Positions 1 to 7,629 of a DNA stretch of 64,000 nucleotides are shown here, one piece after another. A program made the translations under genes and the position numbers. How positions within the stretch are numbered: position 1 is the stretch's first letter; every line of letters starts with the position of its first letter. The notes below the pieces were generated by a model. That model searched no databases. It had not been told where the DNA came from and saw only the letters and a list, made by a program, of their open reading frames with translations. The stretch comes from Halovenus halobia (lineage in GTDB: Archaea > Halobacteriota > Halobacteria > Halobacteriales > Haloarculaceae), in assembly GCF_051414135.1 (NCBI RefSeq), contig NZ_JBLKOA010000001.1:930001-994000 (forward strand). The letters run 5' to 3'.

Positions 1-86
1 CGACTGACGCGACGCCCACTGCGCCGAGTCCGGCCAGCACTTTCCGCCGGTTGAGGTTGTTGAGTTGTGTCTTTTCGTCTTTCATG
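1..86 (-). CDS. SipW/TasA-type surface protein, N-terminal fragment only
   Basis: Only the first 28 codons lie in the window. They give a signal region with a paired arginine (RRKVLAGLGAVG) nearly identical to those of the next two genes upstream, so this is a third member of the same SipW-dependent, TasA/CalY-like secreted protein family. The start is the ATG complement at 84-86. The three genes share strand and spacing, which suggests co-transcription from the promoter region near 2.5 kb. The mature part lies outside the window, so nothing can be said about extra domains. Confidence 0.7.
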
Positions 87-148
87 ATTGGTTTATGTGA
101 TTTGCTGATGGTGCGTGAGTACCGTTCTGCCGAAGACGGGAGATGACG

Positions 149-1579
149 CTACAGCACCGTCCCGAACGGTGTGTCGTTGTTTCGGCTCTGTTCGGCGTCG
201 ACGGCGATGTCGAACGCGACTGAGTCGGACTGCACTTGATTGCCAACCTCGAAGGGGAGTTCCCACTCGAAGCCGATGCACTGGGTCGTCACACCGGGGT
301 AGGGCTGGACCCCCTCCTCTTGACGGTTCCCGTCGAGGAGGACACCGTCGGAGAGGGCGTCGAACACTTCGGTCATCGTCCCCTCGAGTATCTTCTGCTC
401 GCCATCGAGGACAATCTGTGCGATTTCGGCATAGACGGTGTCGAGGTCGGCTGGGTCGGGCGCGACGAAGGCGTCGTCGGGCGACGTTGCGATGTTGTTC
501 TCGAGGAACGAGCTTGCTGCAAGGGATCCGAGTGCGATGGTGAAGATACGGATTCCAGCGTCCTTCGCGGCGGTGGCCGCGTCGGTGGCCGGGCCCGAAT
601 TATTCGGGACGCCGTCCGAGAGGACGATCATCACCTTCGAGGCACCGGCCGTCGCGTTGGTGCCGTTGAGGAGTTCGTTCTCGGCGGTCCCGATGCCGGC
701 AGTCATGTTCGTCCCCCCGCCTGCGGAGTAGTTGTCGATTGCGTCTTTGACGGCCTGGTAGTCGGTCGTCAGCTCTTGATCGAGCGACGCGGAGGAGGCA
801 AAGGAAATCGCAGCTACCTCGTCCGGCGAGGAGAGGTTGTCGACGAAGTTCTTCGCGGCGAACTGTAGGTCACCAATTTCGTCGCTCATCGAACCGGAGG
901 TGTCACTGACGAGTGCCACTTCAAGTTCGTTCTGTTGTCCGGTGCCGGTCGGTTCGTAGACGTTGTCACAGTCCTCGTCGTACCAGACACAGACTTCGAT
1001 TTCGTCCGCGAGTTCGCCAATCTCGTCGGTGTCGACACCCTCTGCGGCTATCTCGGGGTCAGTCTGACCGTTTTCCGCGTTCTCCGTGACGCTTCCCGAC
1101 AGCTGCAGGTACGCAGGGTTGTCACATATGTGGAAGCTGATGGTGACCTCACCGGAGTCGCCCGGCTTGACGTCGTCAAGCGTGAACACTGGTATCTCGT
1201 CACCGTTGATGAGGTACTGGTCGGCTTCCGGGGAACAGAAGTCGAACGTCTCGCTCTGGACGAGCTGTTCCCACTCCTGCATATCGGCCGGAGTGGGTGC
1301 CTGGTCGAGCAGGTAGACGCCGTCGCCGAGGTCTTCAGCGTCGGGGTAGTTCTGCTGAATCGCGCTCAGACGGCCCTCGCCGCCGGAGTACGTCGCCTTG
1401 TAGTCGAGTTTGAGGTCAAGCGTCCCAGCGGTAAGGAAGTTGTTCCCGAACAACTCAGTGTCGCTGAAGTACGCTGAGGTTCCGAGTCCAGCGCCGACGG
1501 ACGCGGTGCCCACAGCACCGAGCCCAGCCAGCACTTTCCGCCGGCTGAGGTCGTGTAGTCGTGGTTTGTCGGGTGCCAT
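149..1579 (-). CDS. SipW/TasA-type surface protein with inserted von Willebrand A domain
   Basis: Predicted secreted protein of 476 residues. Residues 12-40 form the signal region (RRKVLAGLG then GTSAYFSDTE), as in archaeal TasA/CalY-like proteins. Residues 50-205 and about 395-476 resemble the beta-rich TasA-like domain; DDVKPGD (135-141) and the ending GNQVQSDSVAF match motifs in the neighbouring paralogue. Between them, residues about 217-392 form a vWA domain with a complete MIDAS start, DTSGSMS at 226-232, so metal-dependent adhesion is plausible. The vWA domain appears inserted in a loop of the TasA-like fold rather than attached at an end. It is 9 bp downstream of the paralogue stop, so probably the same operon. 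The role in cell-surface fibres or adhesion is inferred. Confidence 0.85.
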   Translation of the reverse strand: MAPDKPRLHDLSRRKVLAGLGAVGTASVGAGLGTSAYFSDTELFGNNFLTAGTLDLKLDYKATYSGGEGRLSAIQQNYPDAEDLGDGVYLLDQAPTPADMQEWEQLVQSETFDFCSPEADQYLINGDEIPVFTLDDVKPGDSGEVTISFHICDNPAYLQLSGSVTENAENGQTDPEIAAEGVDTDEIGELADEIEVCVWYDEDCDNVYEPTGTGQQNELEVALVSDTSGSMSDEIGDLQFAAKNFVDNLSSPDEVAAISFASSASLDQELTTDYQAVKDAIDNYSAGGGTNMTAGIGTAENELLNGTNATAGASKVMIVLSDGVPNNSGPATDAATAAKDAGIRIFTIALGSLAASSFLENNIATSPDDAFVAPDPADLDTVYAEIAQIVLDGEQKILEGTMTEVFDALSDGVLLDGNRQEEGVQPYPGVTTQCIGFEWELPFEVGNQVQSDSVAFDIAVDAEQSRNNDTPFGTVL

Positions 1580-1588
1580 GTGCGTTGA

Positions 1589-2482
1589 TTACTGGCCGCT
1601 CCCGTTAGTCACGTTCCCGCTCGCGTCGTTCATGAAGGGCGTCTCGTTGTTCCGGACCTGTTCGGTCTTGAACACGAGGTCGAAGGCGAGGCTGTCTCCC
1701 TGCACCACGTTGCCGACTTCGTAGGGCAACTCGATGAGGAGGCAAAACTCGTAGACATCGTCGTCATTATTCTCACCACCGACAACGATAGGCTCGCCAG
1801 CATCGTCTTTGACGATGTAGCCGCTGTTTGCCACGTCGAGGATGTCGTTGGCTTCGCGTGCGGTCGTGTGGTGTTGGTCGCTGTCGACCACGCCATCGAG
1901 GTCGGGCTCGCCGTACGCAAGCGGGATGATGTCGCTGTTGTTGTTGAAGACAGGGTCCAGGATATTGAGGTCGGACTTCATGCCGGTACCGTCGGTGGCG
2001 CCGTTGAACTCCTGCCAGACGGTGGTCAGGAGGAACTCACCCAGGTCGGCGTCGTTGTCGGCGTCACCTTCGGCTGCCTGTTCAGGTTCGGGGTTGGCGC
2101 CGCCAGCTTCGGCGAAGTTCTCCGTGCACACCTGCACGTAGCCGGGGTTGTCGCCGACTTCGATCTCGAAGCAGATGATCCCCCAGTCGCCGGGCTTGAC
2201 GTCGTCGATTTGCAGGCCCATCACCGCGTCCTGCGCGTCGGCAACGGCTGAAATGTCGAGTCCACCTTGGTCCACCCAGTACTGGTTGGCGGCCACCACG
2301 TCCGCGGTGACGCTCATGTCGAGCGTTCCGGCGGTCAGGCTGTTGTTCTGGAATTCTTCACGGTCGCTGAAGTACGCGCTCGTTCCGAGTCCTGCGCCAG
2401 CGGACGCGAGGCCGATCGCCCCGAGGCCAGCGAGCATTTTGCGGCGCGAGAGATTGTACAGTGTTGGGTCGTTTTTCTTCAT
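1589..2482 (-). CDS. SipW/TasA-type surface protein
   Basis: Predicted secreted protein of 297 residues. The open frame extends upstream to 2695, but the ATG at 2482 places the signal region (LSRRKMLAGLGAIG, GTSAYFSDRE) at the N-terminus, as in its two paralogues, so this start is preferred. The mature part has the family motif DDVKPGD and the C-terminal motif GNVVQGDSLAF seen in TasA/CalY-like proteins. It is the first gene of a minus-strand run of three. A TATA-like box at 2528-2535 would give a leader of about 20 nt. The operator-like array at 2593-2727 lies directly upstream. A structural surface or fibre role is inferred from the family. Confidence 0.85.
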   Translation of the reverse strand: MKKNDPTLYNLSRRKMLAGLGAIGLASAGAGLGTSAYFSDREEFQNNSLTAGTLDMSVTADVVAANQYWVDQGGLDISAVADAQDAVMGLQIDDVKPGDWGIICFEIEVGDNPGYVQVCTENFAEAGGANPEPEQAAEGDADNDADLGEFLLTTVWQEFNGATDGTGMKSDLNILDPVFNNNSDIIPLAYGEPDLDGVVDSDQHHTTAREANDILDVANSGYIVKDDAGEPIVVGGENNDDDVYEFCLLIELPYEVGNVVQGDSLAFDLVFKTEQVRNNETPFMNDASGNVTNGSGQ

Positions 2483-2527
2483 GGTTTGTGTCCCCCGTTC
2501 GGCCACCCATTGGGTCGGGCCGTTCGG

Positions 2528-2535
2528 GATATACA
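2528..2535 (-). promoter_or_regulatory. TATA-like box for the surface-protein genes
   Basis: On the minus strand the sequence reads TGTATATC, centred about 49 bp before the ATG at 2482, giving an expected transcription start near 2505. A second AT-rich candidate lies at 2552-2565. The choice between them is not certain. Confidence 0.4.
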
Positions 2536-2592
2536 CCTCCTGGCTTTGGGGGGTATTACTTATGCACAGATTCAGCCGTTGTAGCGCTTCCA

Positions 2593-2727
2593 TACCGTGT
2601 TTGTACGGTTTTCGTACCGCGAGAATTGCCGGCTGTACGGTCCTCGTACCGGGTTTTTGGGACGATGAACGGATCCAATACCGATTGTGTACCACAGCAC
2701 TACCGATTCAGTCCGGAGACCGTACCG
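2593..2727. promoter_or_regulatory. Phased array of TACCG/TACGG boxes (probable operator array)
   Basis: Eight exact copies of TACCG or TACGG begin at 2593, 2604, 2615, 2636, 2647, 2679, 2701 and 2723. The spacings are 11, 11, 21, 11, 32, 22 and 22 bp, so all copies fall on nearly the same face of the helix. A TACCA variant at 2690 sits in phase between two of them. The array lies between the divergent surface-protein operon and the first DUF7344 regulator gene. It is most simply read as a cooperative binding array for a regulator, perhaps the adjacent one; that link is inference. Confidence 0.55.
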
Positions 2728-2759
2728 TCTAGTGGCTTGTTCCCCCGTCCCTGTACACT

Positions 2760-2767
2760 CTTTATAC
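2760..2767 (+). promoter_or_regulatory. TATA box for the first DUF7344 gene
   Basis: CTTTATAC predicts a transcription start near 2790. That is just after the GTG at 2781, so the in-frame GTG at 2805 may be the real start of the downstream gene. Confidence 0.5.
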
Positions 2768-2780
2768 GTATGCCCCGTGT

Positions 2781-3350
2781 GTGCGTGGTCTCACAGGATC
2801 ACCAGTGCTCCAGCGAGTCACTATTCCGGAGGCCGATGTCTACCACCTGCTCAGCAACGAACGCCGCCGCCAAGCGCTCTCCGTACTTTGGGAGTTCGAC
2901 GACGAACTGACATTGCGTGCCCTCTCTGAACGGATTGCGAGTCTCGAGTCAGAGACGACACCGGCACCGCGACCGCTCCGCGAAAGCGTCTATAACGCGT
3001 TACACCAGACACACCTCCCGAAACTGGCGTCATACGACCTCGTCGAGTACGATCCCGACCGAAAGCTCGTCCGGTCGAATCCCGAGAGCAGGTTGCTCGC
3101 CCGATATATGGACACAGTGACGCCAGTCGGTGTCTCGTGGGGTGAGTACTACCGCGCGCTGGGTATCGGGGCCCTGTTTGCTGTCGTCGCCTCGCTGGCC
3201 AACCTGCCGCTGTTTGCCGCTATCGATCCGCTGGTTTTTTCCACTACGGCCCTCGCGCTGTTCGCAGTTTCGACGGTATATCAGTTGGCGGGGAGCATCA
3301 ACCGGTCGCTACACTCGGTCACCGAACTGCTTGGACAATTTCTCCCCTGA
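2781..3350 (+). CDS. DUF7344-type winged-helix protein with C-terminal membrane helices
   Basis: Putative membrane-anchored transcription regulator of 189 residues. The N-terminal part (about 10-110) looks like the haloarchaeal DUF7344 winged-helix domain: VYHLLSNERRRQALSVL, then the family motif ALHQTHLPKL and the wing DLVEYDPDRK. The C-terminal part has two hydrophobic segments (about 128-146 and 150-168), so DNA binding at the membrane is possible. Starts at GTG 2781 or GTG 2805 are both open, and the TATA box favours the second. It is divergent from the SipW-type surface genes across a phased repeat array, which suggests it controls them or itself. Target and signal are unknown. Confidence 0.7.
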   Translation: MRGLTGSPVLQRVTIPEADVYHLLSNERRRQALSVLWEFDDELTLRALSERIASLESETTPAPRPLRESVYNALHQTHLPKLASYDLVEYDPDRKLVRSNPESRLLARYMDTVTPVGVSWGEYYRALGIGALFAVVASLANLPLFAAIDPLVFSTTALALFAVSTVYQLAGSINRSLHSVTELLGQFLP

Positions 3351-3590
3351 GTCACACCGACTCATTGTATCTGTTTTGATAATTACGCTCGGTTTTGTAA
3401 GCTCTGTCATCAGATTCGAGTCACTCGGTATTTTCGATGTCTGCAGAATAGGCATTCTATCTCTCGTAATTCGCATTTTTGATACTGCCCTCTGTTACAC
3501 ACTTACTCGTCAACTATTCCAGAAGAGAATGTCAGTACGCAAACCTTTATCACACATACGTACTTGGTACGCAGTAGGAGTCGAACAATC

Positions 3591-4220
3591 ATGAACTCCA
3601 GAAGAGGGACACGCAGTCGGATCTCCAGTGGTAGGGATACTGATTCGCAGTTGTCCACAGATACGGTGTTTCAAACTCTCGGCAGCCGTCGTCGACGCTA
3701 TACACTCCATTACCTGCGCCTGCAGGACCGTCCAGTCCCAATCCGCGAGCTCTCGGAGCAGCTTTCGGCTTGGGAGTTGGGCAAAGAACTCGATACGGTG
3801 ACGCCGAAAGAACGCAAGCGCCTCTACACAGCGCTCCACCAGACCCACCTCCCAAAGATGGATCGACTCGATATCGTCGAGTACGACCGCAATCGTGGCA
3901 TCGTATCGCTGACTGACCACATCGGCCAGTTCGACATCTATCTGGATATCGTGCCACACAACGACCTGCCGTGGAGTCAGTTCTACCTCGCTCTCGGCGC
4001 TGTGCTGACGACGACCGTTATCGTCGCAGCACTCGGTATCGCTCCATTTACCACTCTCAGTGGCTTCGGCTACGCGCTTGCCGTCGCAGGTCTCTTTACC
4101 CTTGTCTCCGCATATCACGTGGTACGAGACCGGCGACTGTTGCTCGGCTCACCGGACGTTCCGCCGGATGCACTGGTGTCACAGAACGACGACAGCAGTT
4201 CCCTCTCAACAGAAGACTGA
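3591..4220 (+). CDS. DUF7344-type winged-helix protein with C-terminal membrane helices, second copy
   Basis: Paralogue of the preceding gene, 209 residues from the ATG at 3591. The N-terminal winged-helix region contains VFQTLGSRRRRYTLHYL and the shared motif ALHQTHLPKM followed by DIVEYDRNRG. Two hydrophobic segments near residues 130-170 suggest membrane anchoring, followed by a short polar tail. A TATA box (CTTTATC, 3545-3551) predicts transcription from about 3574, which supports ATG 3591 over the upstream TTG at 3564. The 240-bp gap before it is AT-rich and holds only this promoter. Function is inferred from the fold; no regulon is evident. Confidence 0.7.
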   Translation: MNSRRGTRSRISSGRDTDSQLSTDTVFQTLGSRRRRYTLHYLRLQDRPVPIRELSEQLSAWELGKELDTVTPKERKRLYTALHQTHLPKMDRLDIVEYDRNRGIVSLTDHIGQFDIYLDIVPHNDLPWSQFYLALGAVLTTTVIVAALGIAPFTTLSGFGYALAVAGLFTLVSAYHVVRDRRLLLGSPDVPPDALVSQNDDSSSLSTED

Positions 4221-4325
4221 CTCCCGCTGTTCCAACGTTCAGTTCTTCCAGTTCTGATTCCATATTTCCGGATGCGCAGTGTGTGACCGGCGATGCTCCG
4301 TCTTTACTCGCGGAAAACAGCCCGT

Positions 4326-4541
4326 TCAGGCTGCTTCCTGTTCGTCGCTCACTTGTTCGCTCGTTTCGGCTCCACGGATTTCCGTCTCGATTTCCTCTTG
4401 CCCTTTCCTGAACTCACCTATCGCCTGCCCCGAGGACCGAGCCAGTTCCGGGAGTTTGTTCGCGCCGAAGAGCAGGATTACGATGGCGAGGATAATCATT
4501 AGTTCCATGCCGCCGGGGACGCCGATGAATGCAGGTACCAT
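4326..4541 (-). CDS. tatA: Sec-independent protein translocase TatA
   Basis: Pore-forming component of the twin-arginine translocase, which haloarchaea use for many exported proteins. The 71-residue protein has one N-terminal membrane helix (MELMIILAIVILLFGANKLPEL) followed by an amphipathic helix (ARSSGQAIGEFRKGQEEIE) and a short acidic tail, the classic TatA/E layout. I chose the ATG at 4541; the in-frame ATG at 4550 and the open frame up to 4601 are less likely because they precede a GGTGGT ribosome-binding-like stretch. No tatC is nearby. Several substrates with twin-arginine signals (halocyanins, TupA, the iron-sulfur protein) are encoded in the window. Confidence 0.9.
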   Translation of the reverse strand: MVPAFIGVPGGMELMIILAIVILLFGANKLPELARSSGQAIGEFRKGQEEIETEIRGAETSEQVSDEQEAA

Positions 4542-4879
4542 CACATGCATACCACCCGCATGATGGGGGGAGTAAATGAGTATGAAATCCGTACTGTACA
4601 CAGTGGTGATATATTTGTTATATCCGACACTGATCAGATAACCGAGGACAGCGAAGCACCAACGAGTACGGCAGCCAGTGGACAGGGTGACAACACGGCC
4701 TGTATCGACCGATCAAAGCATCCGTTATCGAACGGCAGTCCAAGAGAGAACAGCCTCCAGTATTTGCATCCTGGTCCAGAGAGTGGGTATGAAAGAGTTT
4801 CTACGATCCGCTCATGATTAGCTGCTATGCTCGCCGACGGTTCAAAACTGCCAAGTCCCCGCGCTTGCTCGGTGCTGGT
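4542..4879. other. Intergenic region between tatA and mvaD
   Basis: This 338-bp divergent spacer contains no convincing gene. Short frames here lack haloarchaeal composition. An AT-rich stretch at 4606-4625 may hold the tatA promoter, and a weak TTCAAAA element near 4842-4851 is correctly placed for a leaderless mvaD transcript. No repeats or RNA gene were recognised. Confidence 0.4.
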
Positions 4880-5857
4880 ATGAAAGCGACAGCCAAGGCT
4901 CATCCGATTCAGGGGCTGGTGAAGTACCACGGGATGCGCGACGAACAGCTCCGATTCCCGTACCACGATTCGATCAGCGTCTGTACCGCACCGAGCCACA
5001 CGAAAACAACCGTCGAGTTCGACCCCGACCGCGCCGAGGACCACTACCAGATTGATAATAAGGAAGTCGACGGCCGCGGAGCAGAGCGAATCAAGAGTGT
5101 CGTCGACCACGTCCGTGACCTCGCGGGCATCGACCACTCTGTCCGATTCGTCTCGGAGAACTCCTTCCGGACGAACATCGGCTTTGGGTCCTCAGCCTCC
5201 GGGTTCGCGGCCGCAGCGACAGCACTCGCCGAGGCAGCCGGACTCGACCTGACCCAGCCAGAGATTTCGACGATTGCCCGGCGTGGCTCGGCGTCAGCCG
5301 CGCGCGCCGTAACCGGCGGATTCTCGCATCTCTACGCCGGAATGAACGACGAGGACTGTCGCTCCGAGCGCATTCCGGTCGCCGACGACTTCGCCGACGA
5401 CCTGCGCGTCGTCGCCGGGATGGTTCCCTCCTACAAGGAGACCGAAGCAGCCCACGAGGAGGCTGCCGAGAGCCACATGTTCCAGGCGCGAATGGCACAC
5501 ATCCACAAACAGATGCAGGCGATGCGTGACGCCCTCCGAGCTGAGGATTTCGACAGCGTGTTCGGGATTGCTGAGGAGGATTCCCTGTCGCTTGCGGCAA
5601 CGACGATGACCGGCCCGTCGGCCTGGGTCTACTGGCAGCCGCGAACTATCGAAATTTTCAACACGGTCCGAGAACTCCGTGACAACGGCGTTCCGGTCTA
5701 CTTCTCTGTCGACACTGGCGCGAGCGTCTACGTCAACACGACCGCAGACCACGTCGACGAAGTCGAGGCGGCAATCGCAGACTGCGGCGTCGAGACCCGT
5801 GTCTGGCGAGTCGGCGGCCCAGCACAGATTCTCGACGAAAGCGAAGCGCTGTTCTAG
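4880..5857 (+). CDS. mvaD: Phosphomevalonate decarboxylase (MvaD family)
   Basis: GHMP-family decarboxylase of the mevalonate route to isopentenyl units for archaeal lipids. In characterised haloarchaea the family member acts on phosphomevalonate, giving isopentenyl phosphate. The 325-residue protein carries the ATP-binding GHMP motif GFGSSASGFAAAA at 101-113 and a conserved N-terminus (KAHPIQGLVKYHG). The upstream extension to 4814 is rejected because homology begins at the ATG at 4880. Its stop codon shares a CTAG tetranucleotide with the stop of the convergent acetyltransferase gene. Specificity for the mono- rather than diphospho substrate is inferred from the lineage, not from residues seen here. 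Confidence 0.85.
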   Translation: MKATAKAHPIQGLVKYHGMRDEQLRFPYHDSISVCTAPSHTKTTVEFDPDRAEDHYQIDNKEVDGRGAERIKSVVDHVRDLAGIDHSVRFVSENSFRTNIGFGSSASGFAAAATALAEAAGLDLTQPEISTIARRGSASAARAVTGGFSHLYAGMNDEDCRSERIPVADDFADDLRVVAGMVPSYKETEAAHEEAAESHMFQARMAHIHKQMQAMRDALRAEDFDSVFGIAEEDSLSLAATTMTGPSAWVYWQPRTIEIFNTVRELRDNGVPVYFSVDTGASVYVNTTADHVDEVEAAIADCGVETRVWRVGGPAQILDESEALF

Positions 5858-7029
5858 AAGAACTCACCTAGCGACACACGCTGGGGCTCGAAGGCAGCCG
5901 AGAGCTCGTCGAGAACAGCGTCGTCGCGGACAGTCAGGGTACCCAGTCGTCGCGCCCGAGCAGTGTTCTGTGTGCCCACAACGAGCGTTGAGAGCGTGCC
6001 GATGTCAGTCTCGACCGCTGGCTCGCGGTCGGACCCCTCGACGTGCAGGCGGCCGTCTGCAACGCTGAGGTTGGCGACTGTGTGCTCGCCGGCTTCCAGC
6101 GGGTCCGAGACTGCAATGGTACAATCGAGGGCTGCGTCCGGCCAGCCGAGTCCATCGAGTGCGAAGACGCTCGGCGCTCGGACCATCGCACCGGGTTTGA
6201 TTGTACACTCGACGTCTTCGGGCCTCTCGACGCGGTCAAGCAGGTCCTCGGTCGGCCGGCTGAACTCGATGGTGTCAATCTGTGCGCCGTGGCTGCCCAA
6301 GAAGTCCAGCAGCGCCGAGTACGCGCGCTCGTCAGCGGCCGCGAGGGTATTCACCGACAGCGTCTCCGTCTCGTCGACGGTGTAGACAAGATATCCGTCA
6401 ATCTCACCGTCGCGCTCGTAGCCATAGATGTACGGCTCCGGCCCTCCGTCCCAGTTCGTCAGCGTTCGCTCACGCCACCACGCTGGCGAGCGCTGGAGTG
6501 ACAGTGCCAGTCCCTCACTGTGAGCGCGCTCTGCAGACTGGAGTTGTGCCCAATCCGGAGCCTCAACCCCCCGCATCTGCCCGGCTGTGTCGGCTCTGGG
6601 CAACAGGTCGGGCGAACACTCGTAGTGAGCGCGGTAGTCAGCCACGGTCCAGCCGAACTGCGCGTAAAACTCGGTGCTGAACGGCCATAGGGTGACGAGT
6701 GCCGCCCCACGCTCCTCGAATGCTGCGAGCGCTTCCCGAGCGAGTGCGCGGACGTATCCCTGATTTCTGTCCTCGGGCGGTGTCGCCACCGCGCCGAGGC
6801 CGCCAATTTGTTCGTAGCCAGTTCGGAGCCATGCTGTCAGATCGTAGAGTTTGCAGGTACTGCGGAGTTCGTCGTTCTCGTAGAGTCCGTACGGGTCGGT
6901 AACTTCTGGGGGCCACGTCTGGTTGCCCGAGTCATCCTGCAGTGGGCCCTGCTCCGGAGCGAAGGCATACCGGAGAATCTCGTTATACCGGCGGCGGTCA
7001 GACGCAGAAACACGACGAAACGTCGTCAT
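5854..7029 (-). CDS. Eis-like GNAT N-acetyltransferase
   Basis: Predicted N-acetyltransferase of the Eis type (391 residues): an N-terminal GNAT domain (about 1-140) with the acetyl-CoA loop PEDRNQGYVRALAREAL and the motif FYAQFGW, a second GNAT-like region, and a C-terminal SCP2-like part (about 280-390). Bacterial Eis acetylates lysines and aminoglycosides; the substrate here is unknown. The C-terminus ends at EFF, consistent with the Eis requirement for a free C-terminal carboxylate. The promoter region upstream has TTTTTTAG at about 7051-7058, giving a leaderless transcript. A large palindromic block starts 90 bp upstream. Confidence 0.8.
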   Translation of the reverse strand: MTTFRRVSASDRRRYNEILRYAFAPEQGPLQDDSGNQTWPPEVTDPYGLYENDELRSTCKLYDLTAWLRTGYEQIGGLGAVATPPEDRNQGYVRALAREALAAFEERGAALVTLWPFSTEFYAQFGWTVADYRAHYECSPDLLPRADTAGQMRGVEAPDWAQLQSAERAHSEGLALSLQRSPAWWRERTLTNWDGGPEPYIYGYERDGEIDGYLVYTVDETETLSVNTLAAADERAYSALLDFLGSHGAQIDTIEFSRPTEDLLDRVERPEDVECTIKPGAMVRAPSVFALDGLGWPDAALDCTIAVSDPLEAGEHTVANLSVADGRLHVEGSDREPAVETDIGTLSTLVVGTQNTARARRLGTLTVRDDAVLDELSAAFEPQRVSLGEFF

Positions 7030-7118
7030 ACCGGAGGGTCTCGCGTCCGGCTAAAAAACGTGTGGGCAGTCAGTCGGGCGGTGTTTACTTTAGGAGGATT
7101 TGGTGGTGTCTTGCCTGG

Positions 7119-7597
7119 AACAACCAGAAAGCCCCCGTCCGCTTGACCGTCCGGGGCTCGTTGTCGTTCGAGAGAGCGAAGCTCTCTCGTGATGACGAAA
7201 GACGGCAGAGCCGTCTTTCGAACCACGGTCCAGTGGGTCCTTACGTCGCCCGGGACGGACCAAGCGGACGGCCCCTTTCAGTCCCACCCTGTGGCTTGTG
7301 ACACAGGCCACCGCGGGTGGGACTGAAAGGGGCGACAGGCTACGCGAACCCCGACGACGTCGCCCGAAAGAGCGCCGCTCTTTCGGGATGATGAAAATCG
7401 CCGCTGGCGATTTTCAGATCACAAGCACGCGACCATCGAGAGCGCGCGTGGTTCGAGAGAGTGGAGCTCTCTCGTCATCCTGAAAATCTCCGATTTTCTG
7501 AGACAGCGAGTCGCGGGAGCGTAGCCAGGGCGAGAGCGAAGCTCTCGCGGGCAATCGGGCGCTGTGCGCCCGATGATGCCGGGGCTTTCTGGTTCTT
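7119..7597. repeat. Block of nested palindromes and triloop hairpins
   Basis: A 480-bp non-coding block bounded by a perfect 14-bp inverted repeat (7122-7135 with 7581-7594; AACCAGAAAGCCCC). Inside are two further long inverted pairs: 7135-7152 with 7253-7271 (one extra base), and a perfect 17-bp pair at 7272-7288 with 7316-7332. There are also eight short hairpins: 7169-7189, 7196-7220, 7363-7387, 7392-7416, 7454-7474, 7482-7498, 7530-7548 and 7554-7574. All eight have 3-nt loops; one (7454-7474) needs a T-G wobble. The block separates the MATE stop from the acetyltransferase promoter. It could be a mobile palindromic element, a structured RNA or a DNA structure; nothing seen decides this. 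Confidence 0.75.
7272..7332. repeat. 17-bp perfect inverted repeat with 27-nt spacer
   Basis: CCCCTTTCAGTCCCACC at 7272-7288 pairs exactly with its complement at 7316-7332. The spacer contains a further CTGTG/CACAG hairpin. The half-site resembles the GTGGGATTGAA ends of haloarchaeal CRISPR repeats, but there is only one inverted pair and no spacer periodicity, so it is not an array. Confidence 0.6.
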
Positions 7598-7629
7598 GAA
7601 ACCTGTTGCCGCTTAACTAAACACCACCG

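Noticed and set aside
4545..4817. 90-codon plus-strand frame between tatA and mvaD
   Set aside because: No haloarchaeal amino acid bias, overlaps the tatA promoter region, and no recognisable features.
7272..7332. CRISPR-like repeat halves (GTGGGACTGAAAG)
   Set aside because: Only one inverted pair occurs, with no direct repeats or spacers and no cas genes nearby; it belongs to the palindromic block.
7169..7502. Box C/D guide RNA (GTGATGA, ATGATGA and CTGA motifs)
   Set aside because: The boxes are spaced too widely and lie between strong hairpins; TGATGA seems to be a recurrent linker in the block.
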